Below are positions 23,060 to 33,894 of a stretch of 64,000 nucleotides of DNA, one piece after another (position 1 is the first letter of the stretch; each line of letters starts with the position of its first letter). The stretch spans positions 6,688,984 to 6,752,983 of the forward strand of contig OZ024733.1 in the NCBI GenBank assembly GCA_964016875.1, read 5' to 3'. The notes under the pieces are model-generated. The model saw only the letters and a program-made list of their open reading frames with translations. It did not search any database and had not been told where the DNA came from. A program made the position numbers and the translations under genes. Source of the DNA: Fallopia convolvulus. Taxonomy: Eukaryota > Streptophyta > Magnoliopsida > Caryophyllales > Polygonaceae.

Positions 23060-23345
23060 TATATAAAACCGCCACAACAAAACTGCTTCAATTGCATGAA
23101 CAACCGCTGCAATTGCCTAGTCAGAAAGCCACGAAGGGCCTTCAAAACCGCTGCAATTGTTCTTAAAAACCGCCACCATTTTGTTTCAAAACCGCTGTAA
23201 TTGTATTCAAACCGCCGCTATTGTTAAAAAACCGCCACAATTGGTTAGCATAACCGCCACAATTGCTCAATCAACTGTTGCAATAAGAAAGGTAAAAACC
23301 GCCCCCTTAGATCTTTTTAGTGGCGGTTTCCTATTCTGTTGCGGT
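23060..23345 (-). repeat. right subterminal repeats of the Pack-CACTA
   Basis: At least eight copies of AACCGCCACAATTG or AACCGCTGCAATTG variants lie here, complementary to the left-end array. The mirror arrangement supports both being transposase-binding clusters. Confidence 0.8.
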
Positions 23346-23523
23346 GGTTATGGGTTTCAATTGGTAACCGCGGCCTTACCTTTTGAAAACTGCCACTATA
23401 GTTCTATTACAACGCAAGCGGAAACAGTGGTTGAACAACTGCCACCTTAAGTCTATTGTGGCGTTTTTTTGAGTGTATTCTAGCGGTTTTCGACCGTTAC
23501 TAAAGGCTTGAATTGTAGTAGTG

Positions 23524-26500
23524 TTCAAATTCGTCGCGTTCCAACTTCTTGGGACTGTCTTCCCATCGCGTGATATCAACTCGTAGGCCCCTTGTCCTAT
23601 GATCTTCGTAATCTGGTAGGGTCCTTCCCAATTGGCTCCTTGCTTGCCAGCATTCAATTCTTGCGTGTTTTGAAAGACTTTCCTTAACACCCAATCTCCC
23701 ACTTGGAACGCCTTTGCATTGACACGCTTGTTGTAACTACGAGCCACCCCCTGTCTATATGCCGCCATACGAACTGATGCTTCATCTCGTAACTCATCAA
23801 CCGTGTCTAGATGATGTAACAAGTTAGGCAAATTCGACTCCTCGGTGGTAAGTTCGTATCGAACTGTGGGCAAAGTTACTTCCACCGGTAACACGGCCTC
23901 GCACCCATAGACTAAGGAGAAAGGTGTATGTCCTGTAGCAGTCTTGGAAGTTGTTCGATTTGACCATAGGATAAGGGGTAACTCGTCTGCCCATCTTCCC
24001 TTAGCCTCCTTGAGACGCTTCTTCAAGTTGTTGATGATTACTTTATTGCTTGCTTATGCCTGACCGTTGGCTTGGGGATAACGTGGTGTCGACATCACCA
24101 ACTGAATGTTATACTGCAGGCAAAATGATCTTGTTTTGTCACTGATGAATTGAGATCCTTTGTCGCACACTATGGTGGATGGTATTCCAAATCTACTCAG
24201 AATATTCCTTTTTATGAAGGAAATGACCTGGGTGTCTTTGACCTCTTTGAAAGCTTCGGCTTCAATCCATTTAGAGAAGTATTCGGTCATTGCTAAGATG
24301 TAGACACGTTGTCCTGAAGCTGGAGGAAGTTTTCCTACAATATCCGTTCCACATTTCATGAATGGCCAGGGGGAAGTTAATGGATGTAGTAACTCTGATG
24401 GTTGATGTGGTATAGGTCCATGATGCTGGCATGCGTCACACTTTCGGGCGAACTCCACTGCGTCTTTGTTCATGGTGGGCCAATAATAACTCATCCTGCT
24501 CGCCTTCCTTGCCAAGTTGCGACCCCTTGTATGATTTCCGCATTCTCCATCGTGTATGTCTTGTAATACTTTCTTTACATCTTCCTCCCTTACGCATCGT
24601 GCATATATCCCTGATGACATCCACATGAACAAAATGTTATTCTTAATAGCGAAAGTGGAAGCTTTTACCTTAAGTCGTCGGGCTTCTTCCTTGTCATTTG
24701 GTAGGATTCCATCTCGTAACCATCTTAAGTAAGGAGTTACCCATGAAGTGTCTTCATCAGGATCTCGGATCTTGAACATACCTGTTTCTTTGATTATGGA
24801 AGGCGCATCAAGGTACATGAAAGTTATCTTGTCCTACTCTCTTGGGTCGATTGCGGATCCGAGGTTGGCTAAGGCGTCTGCTTGCGTGTTAGCATCTCGA
24901 GGAACTTGCTTTATCTCAAAATGTTTGAAGTGTTTAATAAGTTCTTGGACTTTTTCTAAGTACGTCTTCATCTTTGAATCCCTGGCAACATATGAGTTCG
25001 TAACTTGATTTACAATAAGTAACGAATCACAAATTACCTCAATTTCTTGCACGTTCAAGTCTTTAACAATGAGTAACCCTGCTATAAGCGCCTCATACTC
25101 TGCTTCATTGTTCGTGGCTTTGAATGTACATCGAACGGCCTGGGCTATCCTATCCCTTTGTGGTGACTTAGGACTACCCCCAATCCTACACCTCTCTGAT
25201 TTGATGCTCCATCTGTATGTATTTGCCACTTGCCACCACCAATTGAACTGGTTATCTGCGATATGTCTTGATTCTCGTCTTCCAAAGTGGTAGGAGTGAA
25301 GTCGACCACAAAATCCGCCAAGGCTTGAGATTTCATCGTCGTTCGTGGCCTGTAAGAAATATCGTAACCAATTAAGGTGGATCAACCACCTCATTAATCG
25401 ACCTGACAATTCTGGTTTCGACATGATACTCTTCATTGGATAGTTAGTCCTCACAATAATAGAATGATTTTCAAAATAAGGACGTAACTTTATGGAAGCC
25501 ATTACCAAAGATAATACGAGTTTCTCCACGGGTGAATACCTGGTTTCCGCATCAAGCAATGTTTTACTTACATAGTAAATGGGTAACTTGTCTCCATTCT
25601 CTTCTCGGATCAAGACGGCACTTACAACTACTTCTGTTACGGCCAAGTATACGTACAACTTCTCGTCTGGCTTGGGTTTGGAAAGCACCTGCGGGTTAGA
25701 TAAATAATTTTTCAATTCTTTAAAGGCTTCTTCATGCGCTTCCGTCCACTTGAATGATTTGTTTTTCTTCAAGATATCATAGAACAACTTGTTCCTGTCC
25801 GAGGATCGAGATATGAATCGATTCAATGCTGCTACTCGCCCAGTCAGCTTCTGGACGTCTTTGACGCATTTTGGCGATTGTAACTCCATTACTGCCTTGA
25901 TCTGGTCTGACTCACCTCGATTCCTCTCTGCGTTACTATGTATCCGAGTAACTTCCCTGATATAACCCCAAAAGAGCATTTGGTTGGATTTAGCTTCATT
26001 TTGTAACTCCGTAGGATCCGGAACGCGTCCTCCAAGTGGGTAATGTGGTCCACCACCTTCAATGACTTGACTAGCATGTCGTCAATATAAACCTCCATTG
26101 TATCCCCCAGTTTTTCCTGAAACATCCTATTAACCAATCTCTGCTAAGTAGTACCTGCGTTTTTTAACCCGAGAGGCATAACTTTGTAACAATAAGTGCC
26201 TTGATTGGTTACGAATGTAGTTTTTTCTTGGTCGTCGGGATGCATCATTATTTGATGATATCCACTAAACGCATCCATGAAAGTTAAAAGCTCATGCCCT
26301 GCCGTCGCATCCACCATTGGTCGTCGGGATGCATCATTACCGTTTTTCTTCTTTACCACAACTACATTTGCAAGCCAATCAGGGTATTTTGCCTCTCTAA
26401 TTTTTCCGGACTCAAGCAAAGATTTTACCTCGTCATTGATTACATGATTCCGTTCGGGTGCAAACTTACGCCTTTTCTGCTTTACCGGTGGCACCTTCTC

Positions 26501-26900
26501 GTTGACATTAAGGGCGTGTGTGATCACGTTAGGATCGATGCCTACCATATCTTCATTTGACCACGCAAAAGAATCACTGTAGGACCGTAAGTGGAAGGGA
26601 TAGCCTTCATCTCATGGATCCATGGCCTACCCAAGATGACATTAAAAGGTGAGGGGCAATCCAGTACTTGGAACTTTACCTGGTAATTTATTCCCCCTGC
26701 GATGGTTGGCAAAGATATTTCTCCAAGCGTGTTACGAGATTCACCACTGAAACCTACTAAAGTCGTAGATTTTTTGACGATGTCATCCATCCCAAGACCT
26801 AAGCTGTATAAAGCGTCCAACATGAGCAAGTTAGTGGAACTTCCGTTATCAACTAATATTCTTTTAACAAGGAAATTTGCTATTGTTAGAGAAATTATTA
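23524..26900 (-). pseudogene. Tat-Gypsy pol: protease, RT, RNase H, second RNase H, integrase
   Basis: Right to left: protease with VDNGSSTNLL (about 26858) and VILGRPWIH; RT with DAFSGYHQI and the catalytic YIDDM (about 26075); RNase H (about 25700-25400); a second RNase H with HTDGASNQRG, NNEAEYEAL and ICDSLL; integrase with the HHCC zinc site (ending CDACQHHG), GTDIVG and CDKGSQF; and a C-terminal LNAGKQGANWEGPY region. Damage includes about 25 codons of RT around the first catalytic Asp replaced by a 23-bp copy of nearby sequence (26318-26340 copied from 26228-26250), a frameshift near 25150-25330, and a TAA at 24054-24056 exactly where the catalytic Glu of integrase should be (NGQ-A-stop-A). 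The final codons lie beyond the Pack-CACTA at about 17567-17577. Confidence 0.92.
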
Positions 26901-26901
26901 A

Positions 26902-28695
26902 TCAATCATGGTGAACTTTCTCTTCTTCGATATCATCGAAGGTAATTGGCATCACGTCGTGACCCGTTCGTGGAGGAACTTTGGGACATTCTCTCCTGGT
27001 ATCCCTTGCGATTCTCTTTGCTGCGGAGTACGTTATGCCACAAATTTCGGATCCTCCGGTGATGACGTTGATTACTCCAGTATGCTTCGGAGGTGGAGGG
27101 GGGCTAGATGTCCCTTTGTTGTGGTCTAATTGCTCCTTTGCTTTTTCTGATATTAAGTCCTTGAGGTACCCCCTGCGTAATAGTTTGCTTACCTCTTTTT
27201 CGCAACGCGATACATTCGTCCGTTCGGTGGCCATGATCGAAGTGGAAATCACATCATCTGGATTTGTCTTTCTGATGCAAAGGTGCATTACTCTTTCGGG
27301 GCCACTTGACAGTATCCCCCATGCTGTTGAGAGTTCGAACTACTTCCGTTGCATCTACACAAAAATTGTAATGGGAAAGTCGAGGAGGTAACCTGGGATT
27401 TTCACACCGCTCGCCTTGCCTAGCAAACGTCGTATTAACAATTGTTTTGGCAGGGGATGAAGTGGGGTACAGAGCGTATCTAGGTTCTCGCCTTCCTTGT
27501 CTTCGTTCTGGCCGGTGAGGGCTAATTGCTTTTTCGGTGAAGAGATCATCTTCCTCCAATCGCACATGTGCTAACGCCTTCACATGTACCTCATCGAAAT
27601 TTGAACAAAGATACTTAGTTAATTCACGATATAATTCAGGGTTACAAACCGAGATGCCCCTTTAGAATGCTTCCACGGCTGTAGCGGCGTCACATCCTTC
27701 TATAATGACTAGCTCCTCGTTGTAATGGTTAAGGAAGGCTTTCAAGGATTCACCGGTTTTCTGAACCATGCGGTATAAGTCGCTTGATCATTTTTTAGCG
27801 TGTCGATTGCTTGCAAACCTTACCTTGAACTTGTCAATCAACTCAGCAAAGGATGAAATACTTCCAAGAGGTAAATGAGAGTGCCAATTAAGTGCGGGTC
27901 CGGATAACGTGTTTCCGAACCAACGGCACATTACAATCTCCTTCATGTCAAAAGGGACCGTGCTAATGTTCATAGCCTGCTTGAATGCGGCTATGTGTTG
28001 ATCAGGATCTGTAACCCCCTCGTACTTAGGTACATCGGGGACGTGATACTTTCGAGAGATGTCAACCCTTGTGATAGCGGGCACAAAGGGAGAATCTGTG
28101 TATCCATCCCTTCTTTCCATTGCTATCGGCTGGGGTGCTCCTAGGACCTAAGTGATTCGGTCCTCTAGAGCTTTGAGGCGTTCCCGTAATTGGGAAACCT
28201 CAGCATCTTCTCGGACAGCCCTTAGGGAATTACCATTTACCTGATACCCAGTTATTGGCCTGATGACATCGGGCGTTACGAGACTTGGATCATCCATATC
28301 TAATCGTCTGGCAACACCTTCAACTGCGTCCGTTCTGCGCGGACGGCTGGAGCTGATTGTACCTGAGATCGAAGCAAATTACGTTCATTAGTTAAAGTTT
28401 CGATTTGATTTTCATATACCTCGGTGAATTTAGCATGAGCCTCCTTTTGATTTTCCAAGTCCTTTTGGAGGGCGATCATTGTTGCGCGGAGCTCCATGAT
28501 GACGTCCGAATCACTTCCTCCTCCCCGTTCCGCGGAGGTGGCAGGGTTACCATTTGCATTCCCAAAGTCTTGATCAACTCCTTCTACATTCCCAACTCCA
28601 TCAGCGTTTCCCGTTCGTTGGTTGTCACCTTCTTGATTGATCTCATGGTTCTCGAGATCTCCTACGTGACTGTAAGTAGTCTGAATTCCATCCAT
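26902..28695 (-). pseudogene. Tat-Gypsy gag
   Basis: From an ATG at 28695 the N-terminus (MDGIQTTYSHVGDLENHE) is acidic and then forms a coiled coil (about residues 60-115). The capsid domain lies at about 28120-27788 with YEGVTDPDQHIAAF, GNTLSGPALNWH and LIDKFKVRF, the standard retrotransposon gag pattern. Downstream pieces at 27583-26902 carry the region leading into protease. Stops and frame changes near 28300, 27780 and 27290 break it. Gag would form the particle that packages the element's RNA. Confidence 0.85.
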
Positions 28696-28925
28696 CTTGC
28701 CGATAGAACTTGTAGCTCTATCGTTTTTTCAACTCCTACGTTTTTTTCAAAAATACGCGAATAATTCGCCAATAATTCGCCTGTGCCATTTTTTCCCCTT
28801 TTAAGTGAAATGATCAGCGCCTTTGATTTTTCTTCATCCAACGGCTCTTGTTCTTTCTTATTTCGCACCTGGGCGCCCATTTGCACCTGAACGGGACCCC
28901 TATAATATATATGCACTTAAACAAG
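28696..28925 (-). other. leader of the Tat element without a 5' LTR
   Basis: Upstream of gag is about 230 bp with a CGATAGA/TCTATCG inverted repeat (28699-28725) and a TGAACGGGACCCC block near 28890. No TG...CA repeat matching 14429-14952 and no primer-binding site is seen before hAT sequence (GTCGGTTAACCG) starts at about 28925. A deletion removed the 5' LTR, or the right border was rearranged. Confidence 0.5.
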
Positions 28926-29078
28926 TCGGTTAACCGATAAACCGTACCGAATTTCACGGTTAACCTTTAACGGTTAACCGGTGACGAACGATACGGTTAT
29001 GGTTAGTGAAATTTACTAACCGAATTTCCGGTTAACCGAAACTCCGATTAACCGACCGTGCCCACCCCTAATACTAAG

Positions 29079-29793
29079 TATTTGGGCTTGATTCTGCACA
29101 TGGTAGATGATTGTATATAAAGCTTTGGTGTTTTCTTAATGGAATTGATGAGAGACTGGGACTCTTTTGTTGGAGAGTTGGTTTAAATGACTGTGTGAGT
29201 AAGTCCGTTTGGTTTGTTGTTCTCTAATTCATCATTTATTTTGAGACTAATTGCTTCCTTATGAGCAATTTGATGGTTTAGCGAGTTCAACATATTATCA
29301 TTTCAATTCCCTACATGCTTTTATTTCTCTTAGAAGTAGACATTCCATAATGGTCAACATTTCCACATTCAGTAATAACTCTATTTTTTACTAGCTCAAG
29401 ATTTTGGGATTAAATCGATGTTTGCATTTAATGTGAAGCTTGTAGTAAGTACTTTAGTTCAACAAATATGAATTTAAAGTCATTTATTCGTAACATACCA
29501 ATAATTAATGATGTTGCAATTAGCACTTTGTTAGGTAGTAATTCTCCATTCGTTATTGATTTGAACTTCACCTATTTTATTTGTATTTCGAAGTTTACAT
29601 TCAATTTCTGAAGCATTTTGTTACGTTGCAGTTATGCAAATGTACACAAATGCATTATGGTCTATGGCATGGTGATTATGCTTACTACACATAAGTTTTC
29701 TCTCTTTTTTTGCCATGACACAGGTGTTTAATATTTGCTTTCTAAGAAATTTACTTTTACAAGGGCTTCTTATAGACGTATTTTTCCTGATAG
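29079..29793. other. pre-insertion sequence between hAT and SIRE-1
   Basis: AT-rich, non-repetitive DNA with no supportable gene. A short open stretch near 29730-29790 could be an exon but has no recognised family. It ends with GATAG (29789-29793), the left target duplication of SIRE-1, and continues at 41986. Confidence 0.5.
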
Positions 29794-30692
29794 TGTTGGG
29801 ACGGTGTTGGGAACTCTGGTTCCAAACATCCGAACAACGATACTTGTCTCCAGTTTTGATAATAACAAACGCCATATGGGAACTAACGTGTTACATTCAA
29901 GTATTTCAAAGGAACACCAGGTCTAATAAAGAATCTGTAATAACGCAAAAGGAATACAAGAATATATGATAGCAAGTTCCTATCGAAGGAACTCTGGAGA
30001 GAACAGTTCCCATCGCATGGGAACTCACATGTGCAAACAATACCGTTCAGCGCAAATCGCGGGATCCTGTCTTGGACAGAACGAAGGCTCAGTCTGAGGA
30101 ACAGACTGAAGCGATTGATGCAACGGCCCGATTCATTCTCAAAGTTGACTAAGTTCAAATCAAGTCACATGTGAAGATTGCAAACTTGGCGTGCAAGACA
30201 AAAGGCAGCCCAAGTTCAAATGTGTATAAAGCCAAATGAATAGTGCTTGGAATAAGCACTTCTCCCAGAACAAACACTCACAAACAAAGAGATAAGAAAG
30301 ACAAGTGAAGAGAAGTCCCCGGCGGCGAGTGTGCGATCTCGGCGACGGTGAATCCAAGTTCTCAGGAGTTAGGGAACTGTGAGCTCGAGGTGTAAGGTTC
30401 GATCTGTCTTATGTTTAGTTGAGTTGTTCGCTTAGGAAGAAGGTCGAAAAGGCTTACTAGTGTTACTAGAGTTAGGCAGAACTGCTAGGAACAGAGAAGT
30501 ATAAGTCTTGCATGTGTAACTAGGGAACAATCAATAAAATAAGTAGATCGTTCAAAATCCTCCAAGCGGAGGTAGAGGATTACCCACACAACTAGTCGGT
30601 TGTTGTTAGGAAGAACTGATTTTACTTCCGCTGCCTTGGGAACAGTCTAACCACTAGTTCCTAAGCTTTTACTAACGCACAACGATCCAACA
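29794..30692 (+). repeat. SIRE-1 5' LTR
   Basis: Starts TGTTGGGACGGTG, ends CGATCCAACA. A TATA box (TATAAA, 30225-30230) and an AATAAAAT signal near 30535 lie inside. Compared with the 3' LTR it lacks about 35 bp after GCAAGACAAA and the segment around GGGGTTCCTC near its end. Confidence 0.93.
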
Positions 30693-30694
30693 AT

Positions 30695-30706
30695 TGGCAT
30701 CAGAGC
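30695..30706 (+). promoter_or_regulatory. SIRE-1 primer-binding site
   Basis: TGGCATCAGAGC two bases after the LTR differs by one base from the initiator-Met tRNA complement seen intact in copy 2. Confidence 0.85.
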
Positions 30707-30748
30707 AGGCTCGCTCTAGATTTCTGTGTTAGTATCGCATGTTACCAG

Positions 30749-33700
30749 ATGTCTGAGGAACTCACTCAAGTTGGACATGGGAACAAGCCTCCAAAGCTTA
30801 TCACCGGAAGATTCGAAACCTGGCAATGCAACATGAAAGATTGGATGCGTAGCCACGATTTTCAAGCTTGGTGTGTCATCGAAGTACGGAACTTCAAGAT
30901 AGACCGAACCATTCGCAACGACTTCACCAAATGGGGACAAAACGAATGGAAGTGCATGGAAGCAAATTCAAGGCAAAACAGTACCTCAAGAACGCCATGT
31001 CCGTACAAGATTGCGATAGGGTAGCAAATCTGGAAACGGTGAAGGAAATGTGGGAAGCTATCCAACAGATGCACATTGGGAACTCTGACCTCAGAGAGGA
31101 CCTCCAAATGAATGCCAGAAGGGATTTCTTGATAGGCGTGAAATGGTCGTGCAAATCACGGCTATGCAAAATAGTCCTAACAAACCTAAAAACTGTAGTC
31201 TTAGGGAAGTAAGGGTCGATCCGCAGGGAGGTAGATTGATCGTTTTGTGTGAATTTTATGACAATTAAAGTAAAAGGGGTTTATAAATTAAACTAATTAT
31301 CTAGCATGCAAAAACTAGCAAAGAAATAAAGTTTGGGTTCTTATCAATTAGGAAAAACACTTAATCAAATAGATATCCACATTCGTATGACAAGTTGGTC
31401 ATAGATTTCAATCAATATCGCATGCACATGAAATTCCAATTCCTTTTCAAAGATAATTAATAGCACAACCAAATACTATCAATCCTAACTAATTGAATAA
31501 CCCTGAAACTATCAAGATTCAATTCAAAACCAGCATTAAGAATAGGAATATAATCAGGATACAATTCTAGCATAAAACAACGAGCTTTTATCCTAGAATG
31601 CAATTCAACTCTCTTATGCAATAGACTAGCACAACCAGATACTAGTACAATGCAGTTTGCTACTACGAAATAGAGAAACTCAACCAGTAATTTCTCTAGA
31701 TCTAGCAATAGAGATTCAATAACAACAATCCTAGAAATTGTTGTAATCAATCACATAAACAATTCAATCAAGAGAGTAAAATAATTCCATGCAATAGATA
31801 AAGAATAGAAATCTCACAACTGAAAGTCAAATGATGCTTCAAACTGTCTGACTAAGCAATAGGGCTTAGTTCTACATGAAAAGCTAAAAACTCAAAAGTC
31901 TGAAAAGTAAAATCAATAATAGATAGATGAATAAGAGGTGCAACTCTCATAACCCTAATATATAAACTAGGTCTAAAAAGTCTATCCAAAAATACATAAA
32001 ACACGGAATAAAGCTAATAAAGAAAGAGCCAATCACAGCATAACATGTGGTGCGCAAGTGGATTCCGCGGCTGTCAGAGGCGGCGGCCGCCGCCAACACC
32101 ATAACGCCATTCTTCATTTTGTTCTTCAATCCAGTTGTAAATCCTGATTTAATGCATCTTTGGATCTTCCTTCTCCTAGCTGAAAATAGTCTTTAAGGCA
32201 CCTAAAACCAACACAAATATATTCTAAAACTCCTCCTAAATAGACAACATAATTGTGTATATCATTTCTTCAACTTCCGAATGGAGATGGGAGAATCAGT
32301 CCACAGCTACCAATCTTGCTTTGAGGCCCTATGTACCAAACTCACTTGACTTGGGATCACAAAGGAGGAAATCACTGACAAGATGAAAGTCCAACAACTC
32401 TTCAACGACCTAACTGGTGAATGGGCTAACGAGAGGACCATGTTCAAAGAAAATCCTGAAAACAGGAATCTCATGGTTCACCAAGTCTTTGGGAAGCTTA
32501 TGGGACATGAGAAAAGAAAACAAGATGACAAGGAGCAAGAAAGGGCACACAAGGGAATTGCCCTAAAATTGGAAAAGATGCTCAAATCTATTCAGGAACA
32601 ACACGAGGACTCTGAAGAAGAAGAAGATGAGGAACTCGTCCTTGTCACAAAGGCCCTTCAATCCTTCTACAACAAAGGAAAGTTCGAAAAGGGCTATGGG
32701 AACTCGCAAAGAGGTCAAAATTCCCAAAGAAAGCCCGCGGAGAAGGACATCACTGACGTCACCTGCTACAAATGCTACAAGAAGGGGCACTTCGCAACGG
32801 ACTGCCCATAGGGAACTGACGACAGAAAACAAGGGAAGAAGGCCTACATCGCCACCTGGAGTGACGACGAGGATGAAGATCCCGAATCATGGGCACACCC
32901 AGACATGTGTACAATGGCCATAGGAGAAACCAATGGGGAACAACCCAGTGACGTAACCACTGAAACTGTTCTTGAGTCCTTATCTAACTATGAGAAACCT
33001 GAGTTATTGAAATTCCTCTCTAGTCTTGTTAAGGATAACATAAAATTGCAAAAGAAACTAAATGAATCGGAACACACAAATGCTGAGTTAGTTGGCCTTG
33101 AATCCTGTTCCAATTGTGTGAAACTGATTGATAAGCTGCAGTCTTACTTGTCCCACATAATAGCCCTTGAGAATGAAATTAAGACCCTAGAGAGTGACAA
33201 AGTTGAGTTCTTACAAAAACTGAGCAAATAAAATGCGAGTACTGAAGCCTCGAGTTCCCAAACCAAATTTGTCCCAGTCAAACACGGGATTGGGTATAAG
33301 TCTGAGTGCCCAAAGAATGGGAAGTCTCCTCTAAACGAACAGGAGATAAACGAGTGTAGGGCCCTAGAACTCCAATGTGAAAAACAAAAGAATGCTCATC
33401 TAAAAGAAACGATACGTGTCTTGGAAAGTGGGATAAGTGCAGAGAAGGACTACTACACTGGGAACATTGGGCATAAACTCTATGTCCAGATAGCCAAGGG
33501 AAACGGGTCAAGGGTCTACAACAAGGAAACCATGGATAGGAATACGATACAAAGACCCCATCCTAAGTACTACCTAGGAGAATACTACAAAACCTACTGG
33601 AATTGTGGTGCGCATGGGCACTACAAGGAAAGATGTCCCAAAAGGGAAGCTCAAGCTCAAAAGATTCATGAATATTGGAACAGGCAAAAACAACAAGGCA

Positions 33701-33849
33701 ACAAACCTGCTAGAGGTCCCACTCATGGGAACCAACATAGGAACTCCACCTATCACTCTAGAAATTTTTGTGATGTCAACATTGCTGAGTATCTTATGTT
33801 TGAAACTATCTTTCCTTGTAAGGGACCAGACAAGAGTCATCTTGCCTAG
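30749..33849 (+). pseudogene. SIRE-1 gag
   Basis: Starts MSEELTQVGHG at 30749 with the capsid-like FETWQCNMKDW motif, a frameshift near 30970, then the UE-2 insertion. It resumes at 32271 and has KMLKSIQEQHEDSEEEED, a CCHC knuckle CYKCYKKGHFATDC (about 32767-32808), a TAG at 32809-32811, coiled-coil segments, a TAA at 33229, and a second knuckle WNCGAHGHYKERC whose first Cys codon is TAC (Tyr) here but TGC in copy 2. Two zinc knuckles and long coiled coils fit the unusually large gag of SIRE elements. Not functional. Confidence 0.88.
31131..32263 (+). mobile_element. unclassified 1.1-kb insertion (UE-2) with 7-bp TSD
   Basis: It splits the SIRE-1 gag. ATTTCTT occurs at 31124-31130 and 32264-32270, and copy 2 of SIRE at 43714-43740 shows the uninterrupted sequence. 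It begins GATAGGCGTGAAATGG and ends TTGTGTATATC. It contains TCCTAACAA and then GGGTCGATCCGCAGGGAGGT close to the left end, the signature shared with UE-1. No LTR, tail or known domain is visible. GGGTCGATCC resembles a polymerase III B box, but no A box was found. A GC-rich palindromic GGCGGCGGCCGCCGCC at 32080-32096 stands out in an otherwise AT-rich element. Confidence 0.85.
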
Positions 33850-33894
33850 GTCACCAAAAACTAACTTTCCCTGTAGGTGGCAGTGAGGGGGAAC

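Larger units (their letters stand above)
17581..23523. mobile_element. Pack-type CACTA element carrying host gene fragments
   Basis: The left end is CACTACTACAATTAAGGCC and the right end is GGCTTGAATTGTAGTAGTG, giving inverted termini of about 20 bp. The 3-bp duplication TTC lies at 17578-17580 and 23524-23526. Removing the element restores an in-frame end to the Gypsy pol. Subterminal arrays of GTGGCGGTTTT and its complement lie inside both ends. No transposase domain was found. Instead there are exon-like pieces of at least three plant genes on the plus strand and one unidentified exon on the minus strand. It must rely on transposase supplied by another element. Confidence 0.93.
14429..28925 (-). 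mobile_element. Ty3/Gypsy element of the Tat lineage, lacking its 5' LTR
   Basis: Minus-strand gag, protease, RT, RNase H, a second (archaeal-type) RNase H and integrase are present in Gypsy order (integrase last). The second RNase H and a DNG rather than DSG protease motif point to the Tat group. A plus-strand gene lies between pol and the 3' LTR, as reported for Grande-like Tat elements. The 3' LTR is 14429-14952; no 5' LTR or primer-binding site was found at the right edge, where the leader meets hAT sequence near 28925. A Pack-CACTA at 17581-23523 interrupts the pol end. The right boundary is approximate. Confidence 0.85.
14159..29070. mobile_element. hAT-type element split by a nested Gypsy element
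   Basis: The left end TAGGGCTGGGAAAA at 14159 and the right end GTGCCCACCCCTA at 29070 are imperfect inverted repeats. An exact 8-bp duplication ATACTAAG lies at 14151-14158 and 29071-29078, the length expected for hAT transposition. The inner flanks (14170-14370 and 28930-29055) are both rich in GGTTAACCG and AACCGAA motifs, as in plant hAT MITEs. No hAT transposase was seen, so the original element was probably a short non-autonomous one that later received the Gypsy element. Confidence 0.85.

Noticed and set aside
28662..28916. Minus-strand ORF upstream of Gypsy gag
   Set aside because: Overlaps the gag start in another frame and has no domain; looks like leader sequence.
29730..29793. 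Possible exon ending at SIRE-1
   Set aside because: An AG-preceded open stretch exists, but it has no recognisable family and no partner exon after the insertion.
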